Origin: Kangiellaceae bacterium | Lineage (GTDB): Bacteria > Pseudomonadota > Gammaproteobacteria > Enterobacterales > Kangiellaceae | Assembly (NCBI GenBank): GCA_026196875.1 | Contig: JAPHTP010000015.1 | Location: forward strand, 26,009 to 90,008 | Direction: 5' to 3' | Length of the DNA: 64,000 nt | Shown here: piece after piece, positions 34,157 through 42,893 of the stretch | How the letters are laid out: each line of letters opens with the position of its first letter | How positions within the stretch are numbered: position 1 is the first letter of the stretch | Notes under the pieces: generated by a model | Seen by the model: the letters and a program-made list of their open reading frames with translations, nothing else | What the model was told of the DNA's origin: nothing | The model's database searches: none | Program-made: the position numbers and the translations under genes

Positions 34157-34720
34157 ATGCGATATTTTATAAGCTTAGTTGTGGCGTTATTTTCTTCGAT
34201 GGTTCACTCAACCGAAAAGCTACAAGCGTATACAGATATTCCGCAGGGTTGGCGCACAGAAATCATTTCGTTTCCCCTGAGCTTTGCTCCAGAAATATCG
34301 ATTAATGGCATTGAAGAATTAGTATTTTCTCCAGGTATGTACAAGAAAGGTGAGCAAGACTTTTTTAGTTATGCCTTTGTTTGGATCGATAATGACAATA
34401 GCATAAAACCGGAGTTTAGAAGTGAGCTCATAAAGCAGTATTTAATTGCATACTACGAAGGACTACATAAAGCGGTTGCGGAAACCGAGCATGCTGAAGT
34501 TGTTGTCTCTTTGAGTGAGTTTGGGGAGGCTGAAATGAGTGGCGAAATAAATTGGATTGAACCATTCGTCACTAAGTCTGATCAGCTGATTAATTTTAAA
34601 GTCAATTTTGTAAAGTGCAACGATGAAAAAGCTTCCCGGTGGTATTTTATTGCTTCACCACAAGTAAACAAGCATCCAATTTGGAAATCACTAGAGAGTT
34701 TGAAAAAGACAAAGTGCTGA
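34157..34720 (+). CDS. small secreted protein, unknown function
   Basis: 187 residues from ATG 34157; the frame opens earlier (34112), but this ATG begins a signal peptide (MRYFISLVVALFSSMVHS) 4 bp after the previous stop. The rest is mixed alpha/beta with motifs such as DIPQGWRTEIISFPLSFAPE and YAFVWIDNDNSIKPEF that do not point to a known fold. One cysteine pair may exist (VKCNDE, KKTKC). It is the third gene of the amidohydrolase operon and probably periplasmic. A strong terminator follows. Confidence 0.7.
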   Translation: MRYFISLVVALFSSMVHSTEKLQAYTDIPQGWRTEIISFPLSFAPEISINGIEELVFSPGMYKKGEQDFFSYAFVWIDNDNSIKPEFRSELIKQYLIAYYEGLHKAVAETEHAEVVVSLSEFGEAEMSGEINWIEPFVTKSDQLINFKVNFVKCNDEKASRWYFIASPQVNKHPIWKSLESLKKTKC

Positions 34721-34745
34721 GTTAGTTTTAAAGGTATCTGTCTAC

Positions 34746-34774
34746 AAAAAAGGTAGCATTTAAGCTACCTTTTT
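34746..34774. terminator. bidirectional intrinsic terminator
   Basis: AAAAAAGGTAGC, loop ATTTAA, GCTACCTTTTT. It serves the amidohydrolase operon from the left and the lipoprotein gene from the right. Confidence 0.9.
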
Positions 34775-34810
34775 AGCATTAGCATTAGCATTAGCATTAG
34801 CATTAGCATT
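34775..34810. repeat. hexanucleotide microsatellite (AGCATT)6
   Basis: Six perfect AGCATT units directly after the terminator T run and 8 bp before the stop codon of the convergent lipoprotein gene. The terminator loop region contains one more AGCATT. Copy number may vary by slippage. No coding effect, since it lies outside both genes. Confidence 0.95.
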
Positions 34811-34818
34811 CGTCTTGA

Positions 34819-37800
34819 CTATTGATTGATTTGGTAGACCGCAACGGTTCCGCTAATTTCGTTGCCTACAATTACCAATGAATGCCCTGTTGGACTATCC
34901 ATTGCTTCAACAAATGCCATTCCTTCCGGTGCTAGATCACCATTGGCAATATTATCGAAATCACGATTATTGGTATAACCGATAAATTGCACGCCGTACG
35001 GGTCAGTTACGTCATACATTGCAATTCCACCCATTCTTTCCATTCCTATGAATGCAAATGTTCGTTCGCCAATCTGACCGATAGTTAATGCTTCAGGTTC
35101 TGGCCCTTTAGCATCAGAACGAGTATCAGCGTCGTTTTCATCTTCGTCGTTATTAAAGTCTACGCCATATAAACCGGCGGTGATTTTTTCAAAGTCGGAG
35201 CCACTGTCGTATACAAGTTTTCCATTTTCGTCCCAAATCGAGAATGAGCGAGCACCGAAGGCATATAACTTTTCATATTCATTGCTATTGTTTAAACCTA
35301 AGTAAGGAACCACTTTTAAGCGGCCAAGAGCGTCATCTGTTTGCAAGGTTGCAGCATCAGGAAAAGCTGTTGCGTCTAAAGTAAGGTCTTCAACCCTTTC
35401 ATCAACATCGTGAAATCCATCGCCTGCGTCTCCTTCATTTGCGGTGACTAAATAGGTTTTTCCATTGACTTCATAACTCACGATAGTATCCGGCTGATAG
35501 AGGCCAAAGACATTTTCATAGGTGCGAATGTTTACGTTGTTATCTTTGTCACTTGCGTCTAGTGCATTGCTCGCTTTGGAATGATCTTTTACACCCAGGC
35601 TTTTGACGCTTTCGATCGATTTGCTTGCCAAGTCAACTATCGCCAGCGCATTCATTTCTTGAAGGGTAATGTAAGCTTTAGTTGAATCAGGTGAAACTGT
35701 TACATATTCCGGCTCTACTGCGTGGGCAAAATCAAGCGCGTCAGGATTTTGATTGAGTCCTTCCTCAGATAGATTATTAAAGGAATCAAATGTAAGCGTT
35801 GTTGCAGTTGTTTCTGCAACCCCGGAGTTTACATCGATAATGGATATTGAACCTTTTACGTCGGTTGCTGCTTCATCGCCGGCCTGACCTTCATCTGCGG
35901 TAATGATCTTACTACCATCAGGCGTGAAAGTTACGTTGTCGGGTAAAATACCAACGCGAGTAGCTACGTATGCGTTCACATCAAATGTACCATCGTTGTC
36001 CAGTTGATAAAAAAGTACAACGCCCGCTTCCGTATTGTCATTCTCATGGGCGATCGCCACGGCAAGCTTATTCCCATGAATGCTAATACTGTTAATGTCA
36101 GAAACAGTTACTGAATTAGAATCGACAGTTACATTGGCTGGAATATCATAATTTAATCCGGTTAGATTCGTCGTGGTTAGTGGAGCGTTAAGCGCTTCGC
36201 CAGAAAGATCCTCAATTGAGGCAACCTCAATTCGATTGCCCAAGTCACCATTAATTGTAAAAATTGATTGCGAGTTTGCATGGTATTGGACAATTTCTGC
36301 TGCCCCTTCACCATCACTACTTGCCTGATATCGAGCAATTAGTGTCATTTCCGGCTTCTGTGCAATAGACGATGCCGAATTGGTAAAAGAATTCCCTATT
36401 TTAAGAACATTGATTTCAGTTTCTTCACCTTCAATGCCAAAGTCGTTGTCGTTAATCAGCATTACATGCTGGCTGTCTAGCCAAGCAATTCCTTCAATTT
36501 TCTTAGCAAGCTCAGGTGCGTCAACCAAACTGTTAAAAACCAGCGCTTTATTGACTGGTGATGCGTTTACTGCGTCAAGATTAAAATGGTCTTCGAGAGA
36601 TTTGTTTTCACCTGTTTCGTTAGCGGTCGCGCCAACGCTACTCAGATCAGAATTAAGAATATTATCCCCTGTGGCTAAGTTGATTCGATACAGTTTAGTC
36701 GTCTTACTAATTCTTTCTAGTATGATTAAATCGTCTTCGCCAACGGCAACCATTTCGGATACCTTGACATCTTTTTGCTTTTTATTGTTATCTCCATTGA
36801 TGCTGTTACTAAATGTTTCTGGCATATCAATTTGATAGACATATTCACCTACAGCCTGACCAAGTTCTCCGCTAGATAATGTGTACTTCATTATTCGTAC
36901 ATGACGAGAGCCGGTATAGTCAGGATTTTGCAAAGGGCTCTGCATTATAAAATAGAGGTAGTCTTCACTCGGTGATACTGCGATCGATTCAATACCGCGG
37001 TTGAGTTTTCGTTTATGGTAAATCGCCGGCAAGTTTCCGCTTATTGGATACTGTGCTTCCGCGAGTTGTGATTCAACACCCGCCGGAACCACTCGGTCTA
37101 AAATTCGTCCGTCAGCGGCAATGTGTAAAATTGAAACTCCGTATTCTTCGGCTATCCAAAAAGTCCCATCGCTGAGTTTTACAATAGCTTCCGGGTCAAG
37201 CCCTTCTGGATCAAAATCTAGCAATGAACCGTCAGCGGCAAAGGCATTTTCGGTATTTGAAGTGCTATCAGCAAATGTCAATGGGTTCGAAATCCCGCTG
37301 ATTGGATTGCCTTCGGAGTCTTTCAAGGTAATGACCTGGGTTAATTCAGCTTTTCTCTGTCCAATTGTGTTCTCAACCAATTGCCACTGGTAAATACTTG
37401 GTGAAAAGTTAGTAGTAGGAAATATCTTTCCATCGGATGTTTCACCATTTTGTTTACAAAAGTCGGCGAGTCCTAATAGTTCTTCAGCATCACCGCATTT
37501 TATGTTCGGACCTCGGTCACTAATGGTGTAAAAAGTATTTACGGGATCATTCGGGTGGTGATAAGCGCCTGAGCCAAATCCAATTGAAAGATCTAATTCA
37601 TTACCTGTTCGGCCTCCCTCACTAAAGCTGGCAGTTGCTAACTGTGAGTCATGCTCTGCAATTTCGAAGGCAGTTTTAAAGTTGGTAAGAGAAATTAAAG
37701 AAGTTGGAATAGCAGGAGTGCACACAAATTCAGTCTGGGATATCTCTGACGCCGCTAGTTGACCATCGGAGTTGCCATCCAAACCGCTGTCGATTTTAAT

Positions 37801-37959
37801 TCCGCCGTTAAAGCATTCTACGTGGCCGGATTCTAATGCCGTTTGTACGATGAGCGAGTTCAGGCCATTGGCGCCATTAATGCCGTCAGAACCGTCTTCG
37901 ATACATCCCGATAATAAACAAGTGACTGATAATGCCACCGCTGAAATTCTAAAACTCAT
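34819..37959 (-). CDS. lipoprotein with phytase-like esterase and choice-of-anchor I propeller domains
   Basis: 1046 residues. Signal peptide with lipobox LLSGC (Cys19). A short DUF7151-like module with a collagen-like start (about 20-85, DGINGANGLNS ... CFNGGIKIDSGLDGNSDG) leads to an 'esterase-like activity of phytase' domain (about 90-500, EGLDPEAIVKLSDGTFWIAE). A second propeller-type 'choice-of-anchor I' domain fills about 510-1046 and ends in GNEISGTVAVYQINQ. Surface or periplasmic location is likely. The first domain suggests hydrolysis of a phosphate ester or another ester; the second is structural. CCGGAG lies before ATG 37959. The upstream gap is shared with the divergent nuclease gene. 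No Pho box was found. Confidence 0.8.
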   Translation of the reverse strand: MSFRISAVALSVTCLLSGCIEDGSDGINGANGLNSLIVQTALESGHVECFNGGIKIDSGLDGNSDGQLAASEISQTEFVCTPAIPTSLISLTNFKTAFEIAEHDSQLATASFSEGGRTGNELDLSIGFGSGAYHHPNDPVNTFYTISDRGPNIKCGDAEELLGLADFCKQNGETSDGKIFPTTNFSPSIYQWQLVENTIGQRKAELTQVITLKDSEGNPISGISNPLTFADSTSNTENAFAADGSLLDFDPEGLDPEAIVKLSDGTFWIAEEYGVSILHIAADGRILDRVVPAGVESQLAEAQYPISGNLPAIYHKRKLNRGIESIAVSPSEDYLYFIMQSPLQNPDYTGSRHVRIMKYTLSSGELGQAVGEYVYQIDMPETFSNSINGDNNKKQKDVKVSEMVAVGEDDLIILERISKTTKLYRINLATGDNILNSDLSSVGATANETGENKSLEDHFNLDAVNASPVNKALVFNSLVDAPELAKKIEGIAWLDSQHVMLINDNDFGIEGEETEINVLKIGNSFTNSASSIAQKPEMTLIARYQASSDGEGAAEIVQYHANSQSIFTINGDLGNRIEVASIEDLSGEALNAPLTTTNLTGLNYDIPANVTVDSNSVTVSDINSISIHGNKLAVAIAHENDNTEAGVVLFYQLDNDGTFDVNAYVATRVGILPDNVTFTPDGSKIITADEGQAGDEAATDVKGSISIIDVNSGVAETTATTLTFDSFNNLSEEGLNQNPDALDFAHAVEPEYVTVSPDSTKAYITLQEMNALAIVDLASKSIESVKSLGVKDHSKASNALDASDKDNNVNIRTYENVFGLYQPDTIVSYEVNGKTYLVTANEGDAGDGFHDVDERVEDLTLDATAFPDAATLQTDDALGRLKVVPYLGLNNSNEYEKLYAFGARSFSIWDENGKLVYDSGSDFEKITAGLYGVDFNNDEDENDADTRSDAKGPEPEALTIGQIGERTFAFIGMERMGGIAMYDVTDPYGVQFIGYTNNRDFDNIANGDLAPEGMAFVEAMDSPTGHSLVIVGNEISGTVAVYQINQ

Positions 37960-38222
37960 TTTAATTTTCTCCGGATAATTATTATTTCAGCGCGAAATAT
38001 TAAAGCCGGTTTGTTTCTTTATTGTTGCAGAAATATTTAACCTTCATGACGTTTTCATATGCTTTGCTTGAGATATTGTCATATACAAAGTGTTCTTAAA
38101 ATTCTCCGTCATTTTTGTTTCAATAAGTCGTCACGTTTATTTCATATCTCGAGACCAAAGTAGCGGCGTCAACAAAGGCACATTTAAGTGCCAGTTTCTA
38201 ATTGTGTCTTACGGAGAGATTA

Positions 38223-40721
38223 ATGAAATCCAAACTGTTTTTAGTGGCAGCAACGGCCTTGATGGTCGGCAATGCTGTTGCGTCACCGAGTGACTTATTT
38301 ATATCTGAATATATTGAGGGAAGTAGTAACAATAAAGCGCTTGAAATAGCGAACTTAACTGGCTCCTCGATAGATCTGGATGGTTATCAAATCAAGATGT
38401 ACTTCAACGGCAACACTAGTGCAAGTTTAACAATTAGTCTTACTGGGAGTGTCGCTGCCGGAGATGTTCATGTATTGGCGCATTCAAGCGCAGCAGCCGA
38501 AATTTTAAATGAAGCAGATCAAACTCAGGGTTCAGGCTGGTTCAATGGCGATGACGCAATTGAATTGGTCAGAGATGGAACGCTGGTTGATAGTATCGGT
38601 CAAGTCGGTTTCGATCCAGGCAGCGAGTGGGGAAGTGGTGAGCAAAGTACCAAAGACAATACTTTACGTAGAGTAAGTAGTCTTGAAAATGGAGATTCAA
38701 ATTCGGCTGATTTATTTGACCCTGCAGAAGATTGGGATGGATTTTCCAAGGATGCTTTTGATGGCTTGGGAACTTATGAGAGTGGTGATGATAGCGGCGG
38801 ATCTGCGTTCGTCTGTGGAGAAGAAGCCACTTTAATCAGCGCGATTCAAGGTAATGGCTCCAGCACGCCCATCAATGGACAAGCCGTTGAAGTGGAGGCT
38901 ATCGTTGTTGGTGATTTTCAAGGCGCCGATCACTTGAGAGGTTTTTTTCTACAAGAGGAGCTAACAGACTTTGATTCAGATCCACAAACATCAGAAGGTA
39001 TTTTCGTTTATGACAATACCTTTGGTGTAGATGTGAAGGTGGGCGATCGAGTTCGCGTTGCCGGTAAGGCAGGTGAATATAGTGGAATGACCCAAGTGAC
39101 TAGTGTTTCTAATCTATTGGTTTGCGATTCTAACAATGGATACTCCACTATCGAAGTCTCACTTCCATTCAGCCAAGCAGATGAACCGGAGTTCATTGAA
39201 GGTATGAGTATTCAAATCAATCAGACTTTGACTGTTTCCGAAAACTATAATCTTGGGCGTTACGGAGAGCTTGTGTTATCAAATGGGCGTTTGATGAATC
39301 CGACTAACGTTGTTTCTCCGGGAACTGAAGCAAACGCGATGCAGCAACAAAATGATTTGAACCGGATTACATTGGATGATGGAAGTACGCGTCAAAATCC
39401 AGGGGTGATTAAGTTTCCACAACCAGAATTAAGCGCGTTTAATACGGTGCGCGGCGGAGATTCCGTTTCAAACCTGGTTGGTGTGATGCATCAGGCATTT
39501 GGTGCATACCGAATTCAGGCAACTCAAAACCCAGATTTTGCTATTTCCAATCCAAGAAGCCAATATCCACAGCTCGAACAAGCACCATTGAAAGTAGCCA
39601 GTTTCAACGTGCTTAACTATTTTAATGGCGACGGCGAAGGCGGCGGCTATCCAACCCCTCGTGGCGCAGATAACGCTGAAGAATTTGAACGTCAACGGAC
39701 CAAAATAATCTCTGCCGTTGCAGCTATGGAAGCTGATGTAATCGGTCTAATGGAAATTGAAAATGATGGCTATCTGGAATTGAGTGCAATTGCCGATCTG
39801 GTTAACGGCGTTAATCAAAGTACCGGCAAAATCTATGACTATGTGCGTCCTACTACAACAAATGGTTTATTAGGCAGCGATGCAATTGCGGTGGGTATTA
39901 TTTTTGATACTGCAAAAGTCGAACAGGCCGGCGTTGCGGCAACTTTGGATTCAGGGGCTTTTGAGGATAAGAATCGTCAACCGCTGGCTCAATCTTTCCG
40001 TGAACTGGATTCAAATGGTAAATTTACGGTGGTTGTTAATCACTTTAAATCAAAGGGGAGTTGCCCTTCTGATATAAGTGATATCAACGCTGATCAAGGT
40101 GATGGCCAAGGCTGCTGGAATGCTATGCGCAGTTTGGCGGCACAACAAATCGTAGCTTGGCTAGCCTCTAGCCCAACAGGTGTTGAAGATTCGGATAACC
40201 TGATTATTGGTGATTTAAACGCATATGCCATGGAAGATCCTGTAGCCAGTATTGAACAGTCTGGATACGAAAATCTGATCAAGAAATTCGAAGGAAATGC
40301 AGGTTATTCTTACGTTTTTTATGGCCAAGCTGGCGCATTGGACCATGCACTTTCAAGCCCCAGCCTAACATCTCAAGTGGTTGATACAACCGAATGGCAT
40401 ATCAATACTGATGAGCCAAAGGTGCTTGATTATAATGTGGAATATAAATCAACTTCGCAAGTGACCGGCCTTTATAGCGCAGACCATTTTCGTGCTTCGG
40501 ATCACGATCCTGTAATTGTGGCTTTAAATCTTAAACCCGGGACTGATGTTAATAATGATGGGCGCCTGAATGTTAGAGATATCATTGCGGTTATTCGTCA
40601 TTTTAGAAAAAATGCATCTGGTAAGAATCGTAAATATGATTTAAACCAAGATGAAAAAATTAACTTCCGCGATTTAATTGAAGTACTCCGCGCAATCCAC
40701 AAAGCACGAAGGTCGAGATAG
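38223..40721 (+). CDS. ExeM/NucH-like extracellular endonuclease with dockerin-like tail
   Basis: 832 residues from ATG 38223 (GGAGAG upstream; the earlier TTG at 38202 precedes the signal peptide). Signal MKSKLFLVAATALMVGNAVA; lamin-tail domain (about 22-140, FISEYIEGSSNNKALEIANL); OB-fold (about 195-300, GQAVEVEAIVVGDFQGADHL); endonuclease/exonuclease/phosphatase domain (about 440-770) with KVASFNVLNYF, EIENDG, NHFKSKG, GDLNAYAMEDP and SDHDPV. The last 60 residues contain two EF-hand/dockerin-like loops, DVNNDGRLNVRD and DLNQDEKINFRD. It degrades extracellular DNA for nutrients or biofilm turnover. Relatives often end with GlyGly-CTERM; this one does not. Confidence 0.9.
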   Translation: MKSKLFLVAATALMVGNAVASPSDLFISEYIEGSSNNKALEIANLTGSSIDLDGYQIKMYFNGNTSASLTISLTGSVAAGDVHVLAHSSAAAEILNEADQTQGSGWFNGDDAIELVRDGTLVDSIGQVGFDPGSEWGSGEQSTKDNTLRRVSSLENGDSNSADLFDPAEDWDGFSKDAFDGLGTYESGDDSGGSAFVCGEEATLISAIQGNGSSTPINGQAVEVEAIVVGDFQGADHLRGFFLQEELTDFDSDPQTSEGIFVYDNTFGVDVKVGDRVRVAGKAGEYSGMTQVTSVSNLLVCDSNNGYSTIEVSLPFSQADEPEFIEGMSIQINQTLTVSENYNLGRYGELVLSNGRLMNPTNVVSPGTEANAMQQQNDLNRITLDDGSTRQNPGVIKFPQPELSAFNTVRGGDSVSNLVGVMHQAFGAYRIQATQNPDFAISNPRSQYPQLEQAPLKVASFNVLNYFNGDGEGGGYPTPRGADNAEEFERQRTKIISAVAAMEADVIGLMEIENDGYLELSAIADLVNGVNQSTGKIYDYVRPTTTNGLLGSDAIAVGIIFDTAKVEQAGVAATLDSGAFEDKNRQPLAQSFRELDSNGKFTVVVNHFKSKGSCPSDISDINADQGDGQGCWNAMRSLAAQQIVAWLASSPTGVEDSDNLIIGDLNAYAMEDPVASIEQSGYENLIKKFEGNAGYSYVFYGQAGALDHALSSPSLTSQVVDTTEWHINTDEPKVLDYNVEYKSTSQVTGLYSADHFRASDHDPVIVALNLKPGTDVNNDGRLNVRDIIAVIRHFRKNASGKNRKYDLNQDEKINFRDLIEVLRAIHKARRSR

Positions 40722-40765
40722 TTCGAATTTGGATTAAACCAATTCGATTCTCTTCTCTTTATGGC

Positions 40766-40789
40766 AGGCAACCTTCGGGTTGCCTCTTT
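40766..40789 (+). terminator. intrinsic terminator with TTCG tetraloop
   Basis: AGGCAACC-TTCG-GGTTGCCT, then CTTTGTTTG. Perfect 8-bp stem with an ultra-stable loop after the nuclease gene. Confidence 0.85.
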
Positions 40790-40854
40790 GTTTGCTGCAA
40801 ATGCCCGGTATTTGATTTAGTATTAGTTAAACAATTCAAAATAAAGACGGCCTT

Positions 40855-41958
40855 ATGAATCTCAGAAAATATTTTGCTACATGCTTAGTGTTTATTAGTT
40901 TGTTCATCAGTAGTATGGTTGCTGCAAACCAATACACCTTGGAAACGGTGATTACCGATATCGATATTCCATGGGGGATGGCGCAATTGCCCGACGGCAA
41001 TTTTTTAGTGACTGATAGAGACGGAACCTTATATCACGCCAATCCAAAAACTAAAAAAAATATAAAAATTACGGGACTGCCAAAAGTAAATGCCCGCGGC
41101 CAGGGCGGCTTGCTCGATATTGAACTGCATCCAGAATACAAAAAGAATGGTTGGGTTTATTTATCCTTATCCAGTCCTGAAGGCTCTGGACGAGGCGATA
41201 ACACGGCAATTTACAGAGGGAAGATCAAAAATTTTCAGTTAGTAGATTCTCAGCTGATTTACAAGGCAACGCCTAATTCTACCCGGCGCCATCACTACGG
41301 TAGTAGGATAGAGTTTGATAAAGAAGGCTATCTATTTTTTACCATCGGCGACCGCGGAGATAGAGACACTAACCCGCAAGACCTGAGCTTAGATGCTGGC
41401 AAAGTTTATCGACTGCACGATGATGGGCGTATTCCAAAAGATAACCCATTCGTGAATCGGAAAGGTGCTAAACAGGCAATCTACTCATATGGCCATCGCA
41501 ACCCTCAAGGGATGGAAATGAATCCCGCAACAGGGCAAATCTGGACCCATGAACACGGTCCTAAAGGTGGCGATGAGATTAATATCATTCAGCCCGGAAA
41601 AAATTATGGTTGGCCGGTGATTAGTTATGGCGTGAACTACAGTGGCACTAAGTTTACCGACTTGACTCACAAAGAAGGAATGGAACAGCCAATAACCTAT
41701 TGGGTCCCCTCAATAGCACCTTCGGGAATGACGTTTGTGACTAGCGATAAATATCCACAATGGAAGGGGCACTTACTTGTTGGATCTTTAAAGTTTGGCT
41801 ACGTTGAATTATGTCAGCTTGATGGAAACAAAGTGGTTGGTAAACAAAAATTGTTCGAGGGCGTTGGACGAACAAGGGACGTTAAACAAATGCCAGACGG
41901 ATTTATTTACATTGCGACGGAAAATGACAAGATAGTAAAAGTAGTACCGACTAAGTAA
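40855..41958 (+). CDS. PQQ-dependent aldose sugar dehydrogenase-like protein (YliI type)
   Basis: 367 residues, close to E. coli YliI/Asd (371). A signal peptide (about 1-23) is followed by a six-bladed GSDH propeller: DIPWGMAQLPDGNFLVTDRD, QGGLLDIELHPEY, the cofactor-region motif SRIEFDKEGYLFFTIGDRG, YSYGHRNPQGMEMNP and EHGPKGGDEINI. It acts in the periplasm, oxidising free aldoses with PQQ; no PQQ synthesis genes are visible here. The Pro-Ser stretch WVPSIAPSGM and the HRNPQG motif are conserved in the family. Apparently monocistronic, convergent with the HTH gene 10 bp away. Confidence 0.9.
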   Translation: MNLRKYFATCLVFISLFISSMVAANQYTLETVITDIDIPWGMAQLPDGNFLVTDRDGTLYHANPKTKKNIKITGLPKVNARGQGGLLDIELHPEYKKNGWVYLSLSSPEGSGRGDNTAIYRGKIKNFQLVDSQLIYKATPNSTRRHHYGSRIEFDKEGYLFFTIGDRGDRDTNPQDLSLDAGKVYRLHDDGRIPKDNPFVNRKGAKQAIYSYGHRNPQGMEMNPATGQIWTHEHGPKGGDEINIIQPGKNYGWPVISYGVNYSGTKFTDLTHKEGMEQPITYWVPSIAPSGMTFVTSDKYPQWKGHLLVGSLKFGYVELCQLDGNKVVGKQKLFEGVGRTRDVKQMPDGFIYIATENDKIVKVVPTK

Positions 41959-41968
41959 ATGTATGACT

Positions 41969-42745
41969 TTAAATCGACTTGTCTAAGTTGATAATAGGAG
42001 GTTCTTCGAACTCTTCCTTATTTAAAGGGTGTCCCACCAGAGTTAATTGATAAGCTGGTAAATGCGAGTTTTCGTTATATGCCAGCTCTGCCACCTCGGC
42101 GTATCGATCAACCACCACCTTCAATTCTTCTACCATTTTTTCATAAAGCGGCTGTGGGATGGTAAAAGGTTTTACCATCAAAAAGTGTTGTTTGTCTCTT
42201 TCTGGACTCAACACTTTTTCACATGTCAGTTGTATAAATCGATTAATCTGTTTTTTAATGTACAAACTATCTGCGGGAAATCCTAACGGAGGCTTGACTA
42301 GAAATCGAAACCGATTTTCGGAAAAAAGTTTGATTAAGCCTATGTTTTCTAGCGACGTTAGGTAACGGTATGTAGATACAGGGGACAGCTGGTTTTCTTC
42401 GGCGATTTGTTGTGGAGACTTTTGGTAGAAAAATAGTTCAACGAAGTAGCTTTGCAAATGGGGGGCGTCGGCGAAGGCCTTGTCTTGAGCGGGCGTGAAA
42501 TAATGGTGTTTTTGCGGTGATGTTTCGGATTGGGCAAGTAAGCTGGAAAGCGCTACACCGGCTATTTCCGATAGTTGCAAGAGTCTGGCAAGACCAATAC
42601 TCGGGTTATTGAGGCTGCGTTTTATAGTGATTTCAGAGGTATCAAGCATTGCTGCGACCTGCGTATAAGTGATCCCTTTTTTCTTTAAGGCCTGCTTTAT
42701 ATTTTCAAGGCAGCGTAGAATTAACTGTTCGTTCAATTTACTCAT
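41969..42745 (-). CDS. XRE-like HTH transcriptional regulator with ligand-type C-terminus
   Basis: 258 residues. The N-terminal HTH (about 8-62) reads CLENIKQALKKKGITYTQVA, AMLDTSEITIKRSLNNPSIG. A second winged-helix-like stretch lies at about 110-150 (SPQQIAEENQLSPVSTYRYL, TSLENIGLIKL), so two DNA-binding units may be present. The remaining about 100 residues resemble no named effector domain. It is divergent from the M23 peptidase gene, and the gap between them has several GGTATC sites, one pair palindromic, just upstream of its own start: autoregulation is likely. The target is probably the divergent peptidase gene. Confidence 0.75.
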   Translation of the reverse strand: MSKLNEQLILRCLENIKQALKKKGITYTQVAAMLDTSEITIKRSLNNPSIGLARLLQLSEIAGVALSSLLAQSETSPQKHHYFTPAQDKAFADAPHLQSYFVELFFYQKSPQQIAEENQLSPVSTYRYLTSLENIGLIKLFSENRFRFLVKPPLGFPADSLYIKKQINRFIQLTCEKVLSPERDKQHFLMVKPFTIPQPLYEKMVEELKVVVDRYAEVAELAYNENSHLPAYQLTLVGHPLNKEEFEEPPIINLDKSI

Positions 42746-42752
42746 AAGTACC

Positions 42753-42807
42753 AGGTATTGGCTGTTGGGTATCAGTATTTGGTTTTTTGGTATCGCTTTA
42801 TGATACC
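42753..42807. promoter_or_regulatory. GGTAT-site cluster between the HTH gene and the M23 gene
   Basis: AGGTAT (42753-42758), GGTATC (42768-42773), and GGTATC-gctttat-GATACC (42789-42807), the last a perfect 6-bp inverted repeat. Four half-sites in 55 bp directly upstream of the HTH regulator gene suggest its operator. The function is inferred from position. Confidence 0.5.
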
Positions 42808-42893
42808 TGACTCATTGAAGTCTTCAAGCTGTTGTTTGTTGAGCAGATTTAGGTCAATTTAGAGATCTCTTAATAAATCGGGATGGCAGTCAT

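Noticed and set aside
36380..36835. 151-codon plus-strand frame inside the lipoprotein gene
   Set aside because: Low-complexity Ser/Leu-rich shadow of the minus-strand coding frame, no supporting signals.
38106..38123. Possible Pho box (CCGTCATTTTTGTTTCAA) before the extracellular nuclease gene
   Set aside because: Only 12 of 18 positions match and no -10 element follows at 10 bp. PhoB control of extracellular DNases is known elsewhere, but this site is too weak to call.
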